Below, in pieces: positions 35,784 to 44,683 of a stretch of DNA of 64,000 bases. A model generated the notes under the pieces. The model was not told the origin of the DNA and made no database searches. It saw only the letters and a list, made by a program, of their open reading frames with translations. Origin of the DNA: Methylobacterium sp. GXS13 (GTDB taxonomy: Bacteria; Pseudomonadota; Alphaproteobacteria; Rhizobiales; Beijerinckiaceae); NCBI RefSeq assembly GCF_001455965.1, contig NZ_LKKO01000032.1, forward strand, positions 1 to 64,000, in the 5' to 3' direction. The translations under genes were made by a program, and so were the position numbers. Position 1 is the first letter of the stretch. Each line of letters starts with the position of its first letter.

Positions 35784-38171
35784 ATGCTGAAGGTCGCTGG
35801 TTGCTTCGTCGACTCCCATGATGTCTGGCTCGTCGGTCTGGCGGCTCTGACGTGCGCCCTGGCGGCGACCACGTGCATCGAGCTTCTGCGGCACGCCCGC
35901 AAAGCGATCCCGAGGATCCGCGCGGTCTGGCTCGGCGTCGCGGCGGTGGCTGGGGGATCCGGCATCTGGGCGACCCACTTCATCGCCATGCTGGCCTTCG
36001 AGCCGAACCTGCCGAGCGCCTACGCTGTCGGCCTCACGGGCCTCTCGCTCGTCTACGCCATCGCGTTGACCGGGCTCGGTCTCGCCATCGCGATCACCCC
36101 CACCCTGCCGTTCGCGGCCGCGCTCGGCGGCACCGTCCTCGGGCTCGGCATCGCGGCCATGCACTATACCGGCATGGCCGCGTTCGAGATCGCCGGGCAC
36201 ATCCGGTGGGATCGCGCCCTCGTGGCGGCATCCCTGATCTCCGGCGCGTCCTTCGGGGCGGCCGCCCTGCCGGTGGCGCTCGCCGTCGACCTCGACAGAG
36301 GGCGCATGACCGGCGCGCTGCTGCTGCTCATCGCGATCTGCAGCCACCACTTCATCGCCATGGGCGCGGTCACGATCGTGCCCGATCCGGGCGTCCTGAT
36401 ATCGGAGAGCGCCATCCCGGCGCGCTGGCTCGCCGCCGGCGTAGCCCTGGCGAGCCTGGCCATCCTGTTCCTGGCCGGTGCGGCGCTGACCCTCGACATC
36501 CGCGATCGCCGCCAGGCGGCGCTGGAACGGGAGCGGCTGCACAGCCTCGCCAACGCCGCGGTCGAAGGCTTGGTCGTGTGCCGCGGCGATCGCATCGTCA
36601 GCGCCAACGACAGCTTCGGCACCCTCGTGGGCTTCGCGGCCGCCGACCTGTCGGGAATCCCGCTGTCGCGGTTCCTGCCGGAAGCCGCGACGCGCCTCGC
36701 GCTGGCCACCCCGGCGGATCAGCCGGTGGAGACGGAGCTGCGGCACGCCGAAGACGCCTCCCAGATCCCGGTCGAGCTGATCATGCGGCCGGTCACCTAC
36801 GGCAACCAACCGCATTACGCCATCGCGGTCCGCGATCTGCGTGCCCGGCGCCGGGCCGAGCGACAGATCGAGTTCCTGGCGCACCACGACGCGCTGACCA
36901 GCCTGGCCAACCGGGCGCGCTTCAACCAGCGCCTGGATCAGGAACTGAAGGTCGCCAAGGTCACCGGCCGGCGGCTCGCGGTGCTGTGCCTCGATCTGGA
37001 CCGGTTCAAGGAAGTCAACGACCTCTTCGGCCACGCGGCCGGCGACACCATGCTGATCACGGTCGCGAAGTCGGTGAGCGCGCTCCTCGACAAGACCCAG
37101 CTGATGGCCCGGCTCGGAGGCGATGAATTCGCGATCCTCATGCCCTGCGATCAAGCGATCGCGGCCGGGCGCCTGGCCGAGCAGATCCTGGACGCCCTGC
37201 GCAACAGCGCCGAGGGAACCGGCCCGACGATCGCCACCAGCGTCGGCATCGCGCTCTTCCCCGACGACACGGATGAGCGGGCCTCGCTCCTGAGCTACGC
37301 GGACACGGCGCTCTACCGCGCCAAGTCCGAGGGCCGCGGCACCTACCGGTTCTTCGAGGCGCGCATGGGCGCACAGATCCGCGAGCGGGGCCTCCTCGAG
37401 CACGACATGCGGCATGCCGTGGCCCGCGGCGAGATGCACCTCGTCTACCAGCCGCAGACCGACGTGCGGGACGGGTCCGTGCTCGGCTTCGAGGTGCTGC
37501 TGCGCTGGCAGCATCCGCAGCGCGGCGCGGTGTCGCCGGACCTGTTCATTCCGATCGCGGAGGAGAGCGGCGCGATCCTGCAGATCGGCGAATGGGTGCT
37601 GCGGGAAGCCTGCCGCGAGGCCGCAGGCTGGCCGAACCCGCTCACCATCGCCGTCAACGTCTCGGGCCTCCAGCTCCACGCGCCGCACTTCGCGCAGCTG
37701 GTCCACGAGGTCCTGTTCCAGACCGGGCTGAAGCCCGAGCGCCTGGAGATCGAGATCACCGAGACGGCCCTGATCCGCGATCCCGCCCGAGCCCAATCCA
37801 CCCTGCGCCAGCTCAAGGCCCTGGGGGTGCGCATCGCCATGGACGATTTCGGGACCGGCTATTCATCCCTGTCGAACCTCCGGACCTACCCGTTCGACCG
37901 GATCAAGATCGACGGCTCGTTCATCCGGGCGGTAAACGGCAACGCGCAGGCCGCCGCGATCGTGCGATCCGTCCTCGGACTCGGCCGAGGCCTGGGCCTT
38001 CCGGTCCTGGCCGAGGGCGTCGAGACGGAAGCGGAGCTCGATTTCCTGGTCAGCGAGCATTGCGACGCCGCGCAGGGCTACCTGATGGGCCGGCCTTCCG
38101 CGATCGCGGCGTTCACCGCGCACACGCACGGCACGGAACCCGATGGCGCGGGGCAGGCCCTGGTGGCCTGA
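35784..38171 (+). CDS. MHYT-PAS-GGDEF-EAL cyclic-di-GMP enzyme
   Basis: This 795-residue membrane protein has four domains. The MHYT sensor (about 15-225, seven hydrophobic segments) carries ATHFIAM, MHYTGM and SHHFIAMGA, a proposed copper-linked sensor of O2, CO or NO. A PAS-like domain spans about 250-360. The GGDEF domain (about 365-530) has an intact RLGGDEFAIL and is predicted to make c-di-GMP. The EAL domain (about 540-785) reads EVLLRW in place of EALLRW, but keeps the catalytic set MDDFGTGYSSLSNL, KIDGSFI and LAEGVET, predicted to degrade it. Both outputs look catalytically intact. It is a single gene; the following ABC gene is convergent. Confidence 0.95.
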   Translation: MLKVAGCFVDSHDVWLVGLAALTCALAATTCIELLRHARKAIPRIRAVWLGVAAVAGGSGIWATHFIAMLAFEPNLPSAYAVGLTGLSLVYAIALTGLGLAIAITPTLPFAAALGGTVLGLGIAAMHYTGMAAFEIAGHIRWDRALVAASLISGASFGAAALPVALAVDLDRGRMTGALLLLIAICSHHFIAMGAVTIVPDPGVLISESAIPARWLAAGVALASLAILFLAGAALTLDIRDRRQAALERERLHSLANAAVEGLVVCRGDRIVSANDSFGTLVGFAAADLSGIPLSRFLPEAATRLALATPADQPVETELRHAEDASQIPVELIMRPVTYGNQPHYAIAVRDLRARRRAERQIEFLAHHDALTSLANRARFNQRLDQELKVAKVTGRRLAVLCLDLDRFKEVNDLFGHAAGDTMLITVAKSVSALLDKTQLMARLGGDEFAILMPCDQAIAAGRLAEQILDALRNSAEGTGPTIATSVGIALFPDDTDERASLLSYADTALYRAKSEGRGTYRFFEARMGAQIRERGLLEHDMRHAVARGEMHLVYQPQTDVRDGSVLGFEVLLRWQHPQRGAVSPDLFIPIAEESGAILQIGEWVLREACREAAGWPNPLTIAVNVSGLQLHAPHFAQLVHEVLFQTGLKPERLEIEITETALIRDPARAQSTLRQLKALGVRIAMDDFGTGYSSLSNLRTYPFDRIKIDGSFIRAVNGNAQAAAIVRSVLGLGRGLGLPVLAEGVETEAELDFLVSEHCDAAQGYLMGRPSAIAAFTAHTHGTEPDGAGQALVA

Positions 38172-38181
38172 CCGCCTCCGC

Positions 38182-39933
38182 TCAGGCCACGGCTCCCAAC
38201 CCCGGCAGGATCGTCTCCGGCGGGCCGGAGGCGACCAGCCGGCCGGCCTCCAGCACATGGACCGCGTCGGCCCCCTCCAGGGTGGACAGGCGGTGGGCGA
38301 TCAGGATCAGGGTGCGCCGGCCCGACAGCGCCCGCAGGGCGCGCATCACCGCGGCTTGGGTCTCGTCGTCCAGCGCCGAGGTCGCCTCGTCGAACACGAT
38401 CACGTCGGGGTCGTGGTAGAGCGCCCGGGCGATGCCGATGCGCTGCCGCTGGCCGCCCGACAGCCGCGCCCCGCGCTCGCCGACGCGCTCGCCGTAGCCC
38501 CGGGGCAGGGCGGCCACGAAATCGTGGGCGCCGGCGAGCCGGGCCGCGCGCTCGACCGCGGCCAGGTCCGGCGCGTCGAGGCCCAGCGCGATGTTCTCGG
38601 CCACCGTGCCGTCCACCAGAAACACATCCTGCGGGACGTAGCCGATGCGGTTCTGCCAGGCGGGGAGGGCGCTCGCGTCGAGCACACGCCCGTCCACGGT
38701 GATCCGGCCCGTCCCCGGAGTGAGCACGCCCAGCAGCAGCCCCGCCAGGGTCGACTTGCCCGAGCCGGTGCGGCCGGCGAGACCGACCGTGGTGTTGACC
38801 GGGATGGTCAGGTCGATGTCGGCCAGCGCCGGGCGGCCGGTGCCGTAATCGAAGCCGATGCCGTCCAGCCGGATCTCTCGGGCGAAGGGCAGGCGCTCGC
38901 CGGTGCGGGGCCGGGCCTCCCGTTCGTCGGCAAGCTCGTCGACGATCACCTGCACCACCGGGCTGTAGAACCGCATCAGCGAGACGGAGGTAAAAATGTT
39001 CTGGAAGGCCGGCAGCATCCGGTAGCCCGCAAAGGCGAACAGGCCGAGCAGCGGCAGGATCCCGGCGACGTCGAGCCCCTGGGCCAGGGCGAACAGCACC
39101 ACTACGATCACCCCGCCGAAGGCCAGGGCCTCGATGACGAAGCGCGGCATCTGGCCGGTGAGCAGGCTCGCCGCCGTGGCGACCGCGTAGGCCCGGGCCG
39201 GGGCGTCGAACCGGCCGGCAAACGCCTCGGCCCGGCCGTAGAGCTTCAGCTCCGTCAGCGCTCCAAAGGTTTCCTGGACGATCCGGAACCGGGCCTCGTT
39301 GTCGGCCACCGAGCGGCCACCGAGCCGGGCGAGCCGGGCCCGCATGATCAGGTAGATCCCAACATAGAGCCCACCGAAGCCGCCCCCGAGGATCAGGGCG
39401 AGCTGCGGCGCGTAGGCCAGCAGGAAGGCGATCACCGCGAGCGCGGAGGTCGCCCGGGAGGCCAGCACGGTGGCCGGGGTCAGCACGCCGACCACCAGCC
39501 GGTCGGTCTCGGACAGGACGTTCTTGGCGAGCTCGGCGCTGTTGGCCTGGGCGAAGAACAGCCGCTCGCGGTCGAGGTAGCGGAACAGCAGCCGCCGGCC
39601 GAAGCCGTAGCCGGCCAGATGCGTGAACAGCAGCTGCGCGTAGGTGAGCCCGGCATTGACCACGGCCGTGGTCAGGATCGCGAGCAGTGCCGCCCCACCG
39701 GTGACCAGCAGAAAACTGCGCTCGTCGGCGAGGCCGAGGGCTTCGCGAGCCTGGGCGAGGTAGGGCACCCTTGTCGCCGCCGAGGGGTCGCCGACCAGGG
39801 TCAGGAACGGGATCACCGAGGCGACGCCGACCACCTCCAGCAGGGCCGCGACCGCGAGGCCCAGCGCAGCCGGGCCCAGCCGCCGCCGGTCGCGCGCGCG
39901 CATGAGGCGCACGAGGTCGATCAGCGCGCGCAT
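38182..39933 (-). CDS. ABC exporter, fused permease and ATPase (PglK/MsbA-like half transporter)
   Basis: The 583-residue half transporter has six transmembrane helices (about 20-300), then an ATPase domain (about 340-575). This carries Walker A GRTGSGKST, Q-loop IGYVPQDVFLVDGTVAENIAL, signature RLSGGQRQR, Walker B VIVFDEATSALD and H-loop LILIAHRLST. LMRARDRRRLGPAALGLAV... VGVASVIPFLTLV resembles lipid-linked oligosaccharide flippases of the PglK type, so export of a polysaccharide precursor is a guess. It works as a homodimer by family rule. No glycosyltransferase genes are adjacent. Confidence 0.9.
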   Translation of the reverse strand: MRALIDLVRLMRARDRRRLGPAALGLAVAALLEVVGVASVIPFLTLVGDPSAATRVPYLAQAREALGLADERSFLLVTGGAALLAILTTAVVNAGLTYAQLLFTHLAGYGFGRRLLFRYLDRERLFFAQANSAELAKNVLSETDRLVVGVLTPATVLASRATSALAVIAFLLAYAPQLALILGGGFGGLYVGIYLIMRARLARLGGRSVADNEARFRIVQETFGALTELKLYGRAEAFAGRFDAPARAYAVATAASLLTGQMPRFVIEALAFGGVIVVVLFALAQGLDVAGILPLLGLFAFAGYRMLPAFQNIFTSVSLMRFYSPVVQVIVDELADEREARPRTGERLPFAREIRLDGIGFDYGTGRPALADIDLTIPVNTTVGLAGRTGSGKSTLAGLLLGVLTPGTGRITVDGRVLDASALPAWQNRIGYVPQDVFLVDGTVAENIALGLDAPDLAAVERAARLAGAHDFVAALPRGYGERVGERGARLSGGQRQRIGIARALYHDPDVIVFDEATSALDDETQAAVMRALRALSGRRTLILIAHRLSTLEGADAVHVLEAGRLVASGPPETILPGLGAVA

Positions 39934-40384
39934 GGTTCGGGACGGGTCGGCGGAGGGGCTCGCATGGCCGGGCCGGGCTTAGAGGGCCCGGCGCCGGAGG
40001 GGAAGGTGGTCGGGGGCGGTTGGGTGGTTCGAGCCCCAAACCTCCCCCTCATCCTGAGACCGGGTGAGGCTTTCGATCGGCTGCCCTTCGACACGCGAAG
40101 GCTGGCGGGGCCCGCTCGGGCCTGCGCGTCAGGCTGATCGGCGAAGCGCCACGCGCGCTCCTCCCCCTTGCGGGGAGGAGTTGGAGGTGGGGGTGGTCCC
40201 GGAAGAGGTGCAGCAATGCCTCCTGCACCGCCCCCACCCCTACCCCTCCCCGCAAGGGGGAGGGGAAAACGCGTGGTGTTTCCAGCGCTTGCTGCCGAGC
40301 GCGACGTGTGAATCCGCTGGTCCGCATGGGAGAGGCGGCCGTCGCACTCCGTCGTCGACCTCGCCTGCGAGCCGATGCGGACCG
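39934..40384. other. 451-base intergenic region dominated by a large hairpin
   Basis: No gene is seen between the two leftward genes. The region's main feature is the long inverted repeat described separately. Before it, GGGCCCGCTCGGGCC near 40110 can form a second small hairpin that could terminate the upstream Met-Lys-Pro repeat gene. Confidence 0.4.
40158..40266. repeat. Long imperfect inverted repeat (about 109 bases, intergenic hairpin element)
   Basis: The 19-base arm CCTCCCCCTTGCGGGGAGG (40160-40178) is matched by its exact complement at 40245-40263. The pairing continues inward with a few mismatches (GGTGGGGGTGG with CCGCCCCCACC). It ends in an inner perfect stem, GGTGCAG (40207-40213) with CTGCACC (40223-40229). 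The whole folds into one long hairpin. Such C/G-rich intergenic hairpins are commonly dispersed in methylobacterial and rhizobial genomes; here only one copy is present, so membership of a family is inference. Confidence 0.8.
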
Positions 40385-40693
40385 TCAGTCGAGCTTCTTC
40401 AGCGAGCCCAGATCCACGTCGCCGTTCTGGCTGGAGAAGGTCAGCGACTTGGTGCTGCCGTCCGATTGGGAGACGCCGCCGATCCGGTGGTCGCCGCTGT
40501 CGTAGGTCGAGACCTGGCCGTCGCGCTCGATCAGGAGCCGGTGCTTGTCCGGGAAGAACGCGTATTTCATCCCGTTCTGCGAGCCGCTGGTCGAGGGATC
40601 GCCCAGGTCCTTCGGCCAGAAGGGCTCCATGCCCTTCATCGGCTTCATCGGTTCCATGGGCTTCATGGGTTCCATCGGCTTCATCGGTTCCAC
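40385..40693 (-). CDS. Small protein with N-terminal Met-Glu-Pro-Met-Lys-Pro repeats
   Basis: The 102-residue protein opens with a six-residue unit MEPMKP repeated three times, then MKGMEPFW. After this come about 75 ordinary residues (GMKYAFFPDKHRLLIERDGQVSTYD, ending LGSLKKLD) rich in Ser, Gly and Asp. It has no signal peptide or membrane segment. The repeat is encoded by tandem 18-base units at about 40630-40693. The regular methionines could bind copper or other soft metals, but that is speculation. No family is recognised. Confidence 0.7.
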   Translation of the reverse strand: MEPMKPMEPMKPMEPMKPMKGMEPFWPKDLGDPSTSGSQNGMKYAFFPDKHRLLIERDGQVSTYDSGDHRIGGVSQSDGSTKSLTFSSQNGDVDLGSLKKLD

Positions 40694-40759
40694 GGCGCGC
40701 CTCCTGTCGAAGTGAGTGACAGGAGGACGCGGCAGGGCGGAAACGGTTGCATCACCCCG

Positions 40760-41446
40760 TCAGAGGCGGGCGCCCGGGACCGGCCGCTCGCGGACCTGGC
40801 CGTCGAAGCCGACATGGAGCTGGTGCTCACGCCCGTCGCGATCCTTGGCGGCGACCTCGAGGTGGCGCGGTCCGCGGCCGGTCACCCGCACGTCGCCGTA
40901 GCCGGCGGCCTGGACGGCGGCGGTCAGGGCCGGCACGTCCGGCGTCGGCCCGAGGCCGAGCTTGTCCTTGGCCCAGTCGAGGCTGCCGGTGGGCGGCCCG
41001 CCGGCCGGGCCGATCACCACCTTGCGGCCATCGCCGTGGGTCAGGACGCTGGCATGCAGGAACCCGGTCTCGAAGCGGCCCTGCACAGTCACGGCCTCGC
41101 CCTTGCTGACGAGCTTGCCGCTCTCGCCGGCGGGACCGGTCTCGACCAGCGCCCGGCCGGTGGGGTCCTGGACCACGAACTTGTTGCCGAAAATCTCGGC
41201 GACCTCGCCCTTGATCGCGGTGGCGCTCGACGGGGCGAGCGCCTGGATCGCCACAGGGTCCACCGGCGTCGGCTGGACGGCATTGCCCTGCGCCAGGGAC
41301 AGGCCGGCCGCACCCAGCGCCAGGGGCGCGGCGATCGCGGCCACCACCCAGGTCCGCGCCGGGATTCTTTTGGCCGTCTTGGCGGCGGGCGCGGGCTCGC
41401 GGATCTCGCGGGCGGTGCCGTCGATGGTGTTTGTCTCGTCGCTCAT
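40760..41446 (-). CDS. Membrane-anchored or exported protein with OB-like and PepSY-like regions
   Basis: The 228 residues start from ATG 41446 (AAGAGG ten bases upstream). After a 30-residue polar start comes one hydrophobic segment (about 32-53, WVVAAIAAPLALGAAGLSLA), a signal anchor or signal peptide. Residues 75-135 (KGEVAEIFGNKFVVQDPTGR, TVQGRFETGFLHASVL) look like a small OB-fold. The C-terminal part (ALTAAVQAAGYGDVRVTG, QLHVGFDGQV) resembles a PepSY domain. It diverges from a two-component system, and PepSY-type proteins are frequent targets of neighbouring PhoPQ-like systems. Function otherwise unknown. Confidence 0.7.
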   Translation of the reverse strand: MSDETNTIDGTAREIREPAPAAKTAKRIPARTWVVAAIAAPLALGAAGLSLAQGNAVQPTPVDPVAIQALAPSSATAIKGEVAEIFGNKFVVQDPTGRALVETGPAGESGKLVSKGEAVTVQGRFETGFLHASVLTHGDGRKVVIGPAGGPPTGSLDWAKDKLGLGPTPDVPALTAAVQAAGYGDVRVTGRGPRHLEVAAKDRDGREHQLHVGFDGQVRERPVPGARL

Positions 41447-41529
41447 CGGTGTCGTCCTCTTGAAGGGTTCGGGACCCGATCGGTCCGTGGCTCCTTCGTA
41501 AGGCGCGCCCGCCAATCCGGTCTGAACCA

Positions 41530-41549
41530 CCCGGTTCAGCCCCGGTTAA
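41530..41549 (+). promoter_or_regulatory. Tandem 11-bp direct repeat (candidate response-regulator site)
   Basis: CCCGGTTCA (41530-41538) is followed after two bases by CCCGGTTAA (41541-41549), an exact 11-base period. Direct repeats one helical turn apart are the normal target layout of OmpR/PhoB-family response regulators. One is encoded 155 bases downstream and its likely target lies on the other side. Binding itself is inference. Confidence 0.55.
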
Positions 41550-41703
41550 ACCCGCCCGCTTATGGCCGAGACGCGCGGGCGATCAGACACTTGGCGCCGC
41601 CGGCCGATCCGGGACGCCGGATTGATGGGCGGCGTGAGAAGCCGGCCCTAACTTGCCGCGGCGGCATGATTTCCGGCAAGCCGAGGTACGAGAGGGCGAA
41701 CCT

Positions 41704-42369
41704 TTGAAAATCCTGCTGGTGGAGGACGACACGGCCCTGGCCACCGAATTGGCCAAGGTCCTGCGCGCGGAGAACTTCGTCCTCGACCGGGCCGCCACCG
41801 GCGAGGACGCGCAGCATCTCGGCGAGACCGAGGGCTACGACGCGGTGGTGCTCGATCTCGGCCTGCCCAGGGGCGACGGCGTCTCGGTGCTGCGCGCCTG
41901 GCGGGCGGCCGGGCGGACCCTGCCGGTGCTGGTGCTCACCGCCCGGGACGGCTGGAGCGACAAGGTCGCCGCCTTCAAGGCGGGGGCGGACGATTACCTG
42001 GTCAAGCCGGTGCGGGTGGAGGAGCTGGTGATCCGCCTGCGCGCCCTGGTGCGCCGGTCGCAGGGCGGCGGCGCCAGCCGGATCGCCTGCGGCCCCTTGA
42101 GCTTCGACACCGGCCTCGGGGCCTTCGAGCACGAGGGCCTGCCGCTCAAGCTCACGGGCCTCGAATGGCGGGTCCTGTCCTGCCTGATGCTCAACCGCGA
42201 CGCGGTGGTGCCACGTCCGCACCTGATCGAGCGGGTCTACGAGGGCGACGCGGATGTCGATTCGAACTCCGTGGAGGTGATCATCACCCGCCTGCGCCGG
42301 AAGATCGCCCCGGCCCGGATCGAGAGCGTGCGCGGCCACGGCTACCGCCTGCATGCGGATCCGGCCTGA
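41704..42369 (+). CDS. OmpR/PhoB-family response regulator
   Basis: The 221 residues start from TTG 41704 (the family start is KILLVEDD; GAGAGGG lies upstream). The receiver domain (about 1-115) has the acidic pair in VEDD, phosphoacceptor Asp51 in VVLDLGLPRGDG, Thr in VLTARD and Lys in YLVKPV. The C-terminal winged helix (about 125-218) has LTGLEWRVLSCLMLN, and VEVIITRLRRKI as recognition helix. The stop overlaps the kinase ATG (TGATG). It probably controls the divergent OB/PepSY-like gene and itself through the tandem repeats between them. Confidence 0.94.
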   Translation: MKILLVEDDTALATELAKVLRAENFVLDRAATGEDAQHLGETEGYDAVVLDLGLPRGDGVSVLRAWRAAGRTLPVLVLTARDGWSDKVAAFKAGADDYLVKPVRVEELVIRLRALVRRSQGGGASRIACGPLSFDTGLGAFEHEGLPLKLTGLEWRVLSCLMLNRDAVVPRPHLIERVYEGDADVDSNSVEVIITRLRRKIAPARIESVRGHGYRLHADPA

Positions 42370-43706
42370 TGCCGCCGACGAAGAAGCCCCCGCCACCGCA
42401 CCGCTCCCTGCGGACCCGCCTGCTGGCCGCCGCCGCGGTGCTGGTGCTGGCCGCGCTCGTGGTCGCCGGTCTCGCCATCGGGGTGATCCTGCACCGCTTC
42501 GTCCGCGGGCAGATCGAGGGGCATCTCGACGCCCAGATCGTCGCGCTGCGGGCCGGGCTGGAGGCGGGGCTGCTGTCCCAGAATCGCGACGCGCCGCCCT
42601 TCGACCGGGACGGGCCCGGCTGGGCCTGGGAGGTGCGCCGCGGGTCCGAGACTTTCGGCTCGGACTCTCTGCGGGGCGGCCACATCACCGTCACCGCGCC
42701 GGGTCCCGACGACGATCCCGGCCACCCGCACCCGGCGGACGGCACCGGGCCGCGAGGGGAGCGGCTGATCCTGCGCGTGCTCACCGTGCCGGGCACGCCC
42801 CCCGCCACGATCGTCGCGGCTGCCCCCCAGGCGGCTCTCTACGGCCCCCTGCGCGAGGCCCTGACCAGCCTCGCGCTGGCCCTCGGGATCCTCGGCCTCT
42901 GCCTGATCGCCGGTTTGGCGCTGCAGGTCCGCCTCGGCCTGGCACCGCTGCGGCGCCTGCGGGCCGACCTCGCCGCCGTGCGCGCCGGGCGCCGGGAGCG
43001 GGTGCCGGAAGAGCAGCCCGCCGAGATCAAGCCGCTGGTCACCGAGCTCAACGCGCTGCTCGACCAGAACGCCCAGAACCTGGAACGCGCCCGCGGCCAC
43101 GTCGCCAACCTCGCCCACGCCCTCAAGACCCCGCTGGCGACCCTGTCCATGGCCCTGGCCGATCCCGCCCGCGACCCCGACGGGGCGCTGCGCCTGCAGG
43201 TGGACGACATGGACCGGCGGGTCCGCCACCATCTGCGCCGGGCCCGGGCGGCGGCGCTTGCCGGCTCGGCCCGGGGACGGACACAACTGGCCCCCCGGGT
43301 CTCGGACCTGCGCGACGCGCTGGTGCGCCTGTACGCCGAGAAGGGCGTGGCGATCGATCTCGCCGTGCCCGACGACCTGTCGGTCCCGTGCGAGGGCCAG
43401 GATCTCGACGAGATGCTCGGCAACCTCGTGGACAATGCCTGCCGCTGGTGCCGCAGCCGGATCCGGGTCACGGCCGCCGGCGAGGCGGGCGGCATCATGG
43501 TGCGGGTCGAGGATGACGGGCCGGGCCTCGACGGCGCGGCCGCCGCAGCGGTCATGGAACGCGGCCGGCGCCTCGACGAGGGCGTGCCGGGCCACGGCTT
43601 CGGGCTGCCGATCACCCTCGAACTCGCCGAGGGCGTGGTCGGCGGCCTCACCCTCGGGCGCTCGGAGCTGGGTGGGCTGGAGGCGGAGCTGACCTTGCCG
43701 GCTTGA
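42369..43706 (+). CDS. Sensor histidine kinase (PhoQ-like layout)
   Basis: This 445-residue kinase starts at ATG 42369, overlapping the response-regulator stop. It has a transmembrane helix (about 18-40) and a periplasmic sensor of about 120 residues, with an acidic/His stretch PGPDDDPGHPHPADG near 115 that might bind cations. A second helix (about 165-190) leads to a HAMP-like linker, the H-box with His250 (LAHALKTPL), N-box VDNACRWC, and G-box EDDGPGLDG. The layout matches PhoQ-type kinases. Stimulus unknown; a divalent cation is a guess from the acidic sensor. Confidence 0.92.
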   Translation: MPPTKKPPPPHRSLRTRLLAAAAVLVLAALVVAGLAIGVILHRFVRGQIEGHLDAQIVALRAGLEAGLLSQNRDAPPFDRDGPGWAWEVRRGSETFGSDSLRGGHITVTAPGPDDDPGHPHPADGTGPRGERLILRVLTVPGTPPATIVAAAPQAALYGPLREALTSLALALGILGLCLIAGLALQVRLGLAPLRRLRADLAAVRAGRRERVPEEQPAEIKPLVTELNALLDQNAQNLERARGHVANLAHALKTPLATLSMALADPARDPDGALRLQVDDMDRRVRHHLRRARAAALAGSARGRTQLAPRVSDLRDALVRLYAEKGVAIDLAVPDDLSVPCEGQDLDEMLGNLVDNACRWCRSRIRVTAAGEAGGIMVRVEDDGPGLDGAAAAAVMERGRRLDEGVPGHGFGLPITLELAEGVVGGLTLGRSELGGLEAELTLPA

Positions 43707-44137
43707 GGCCGGCGGCGGGTCGATGGCGCCTGTCCGCTGCGCCGCGCGTCGTCATCACGAGCAGGGGATGTGACCCAGGGTCTGAATACGATCCGCCTGG
43801 CCCCGGTGATGTCTCAGGAGGGTGGAAAACGGCCCTTCTCGCCACGGCTGCAACCGGACATTCACGCCTTTACCCAGTTCTCGGGCGGTTCTCTCCTAAG
43901 CCTACCGGCAAGAAGACTATCGGCGCACTTGCGCAGGAGAAAGCATCACCCCATCGAATAATATCTCTTGTGCGCTTAAGTATTTATAGAACTTCAACGG
44001 AAAGATTAAATAGAAAAATTAAAAACTAGAGCCCCGCATCTTGAGCGTGACTTCCATGCTCTTGCTTTACGGTCCATCGTCGCGATACGCCGAGGCATAG
44101 CCAAGCCACCCCAGCCGTCTCTCACAGGCAAAGCTCC
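43707..44137. other. 431-base intergenic region with an AT-rich block before the ECF sigma gene
   Basis: From about 43955 to 44030 the sequence is strikingly AT-rich for this chromosome (TTAAGTATTTATAG, GATTAAATAG, AATTAAAAACT). It probably contains the promoter and an iron-regulator site for the sigma factor gene. No exact Fur or Irr consensus was found by eye. No other gene is seen. Confidence 0.5.
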
Positions 44138-44683
44138 ATGCCTGCCGTCGATCCCGCCCATGATGGGCCTGCGAGCCGATTGGCGAGCCTCTATCGCAGC
44201 CATTGCGAGGCCTTGCTGCGGTTTCTGAGCCGAAAGGTCGGCCGGCACGAAGCGACCGACCTCATGCACGAGGCCTTCATCCGGGTGGCGCGGTCCGAGC
44301 AGGGACGGACCGTTTTTCACAACGAACGCGCCTTCCTGTTCCAGATCGCGGCGAACCTGGCCGTGGATCACAACAGAGCGCAGATGCGCCAGTCCCGGTT
44401 GCTCACGCCCGTCGAGATCGACGATCTTCTGGCTGTCGCCGACGAGGGACCGGGCCCGGACCGGCAGGCACAGGGCCGCCTCGACCTGCAGAGGCTCGGT
44501 GCGGCCCTGCGCGAACTCCCGCCCCGGCGCGCCGAGGCCTTCCGCCTCAGCCGGATCGAAGGCTTGAGCCACGCCTCCATCGCCGCGCGCCTCGGCGTAT
44601 CACTCCGAACGGTGGAGGCCGAAGTCAGGATGGCGCTCGATCATTGTGCGGACCGTCTCCGAACAAGCCGGATCCCGGATTGA
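44138..44683 (+). CDS. fecI: FecI-like ECF RNA polymerase sigma factor
   Basis: This 181-residue extracytoplasmic-function sigma factor has region 2 (about 15-85, LYRSHCEALLRFLSRKVGRHEATDLMHEAFIRVA in pieces, RAFLFQIAANLAVDHNR). Region 4 (about 115-175) has LPPRRAEAFRLSRIEGLSHASIAARLGVSLRTVE. These are FecI-group features. It directs transcription of the downstream TonB-receptor gene when the FecR-like anti-sigma is relieved. FecR follows after 90 bases and the receptor after that, the standard order. Confidence 0.93.
   Translation: MPAVDPAHDGPASRLASLYRSHCEALLRFLSRKVGRHEATDLMHEAFIRVARSEQGRTVFHNERAFLFQIAANLAVDHNRAQMRQSRLLTPVEIDDLLAVADEGPGPDRQAQGRLDLQRLGAALRELPPRRAEAFRLSRIEGLSHASIAARLGVSLRTVEAEVRMALDHCADRLRTSRIPD

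Noticed and set aside
38143..40137. A 664-codon plus-strand frame opposite the ABC exporter
   Set aside because: The exporter has all Walker and signature motifs; the antisense product is Gln/Gly/Arg-rich shadow sequence.
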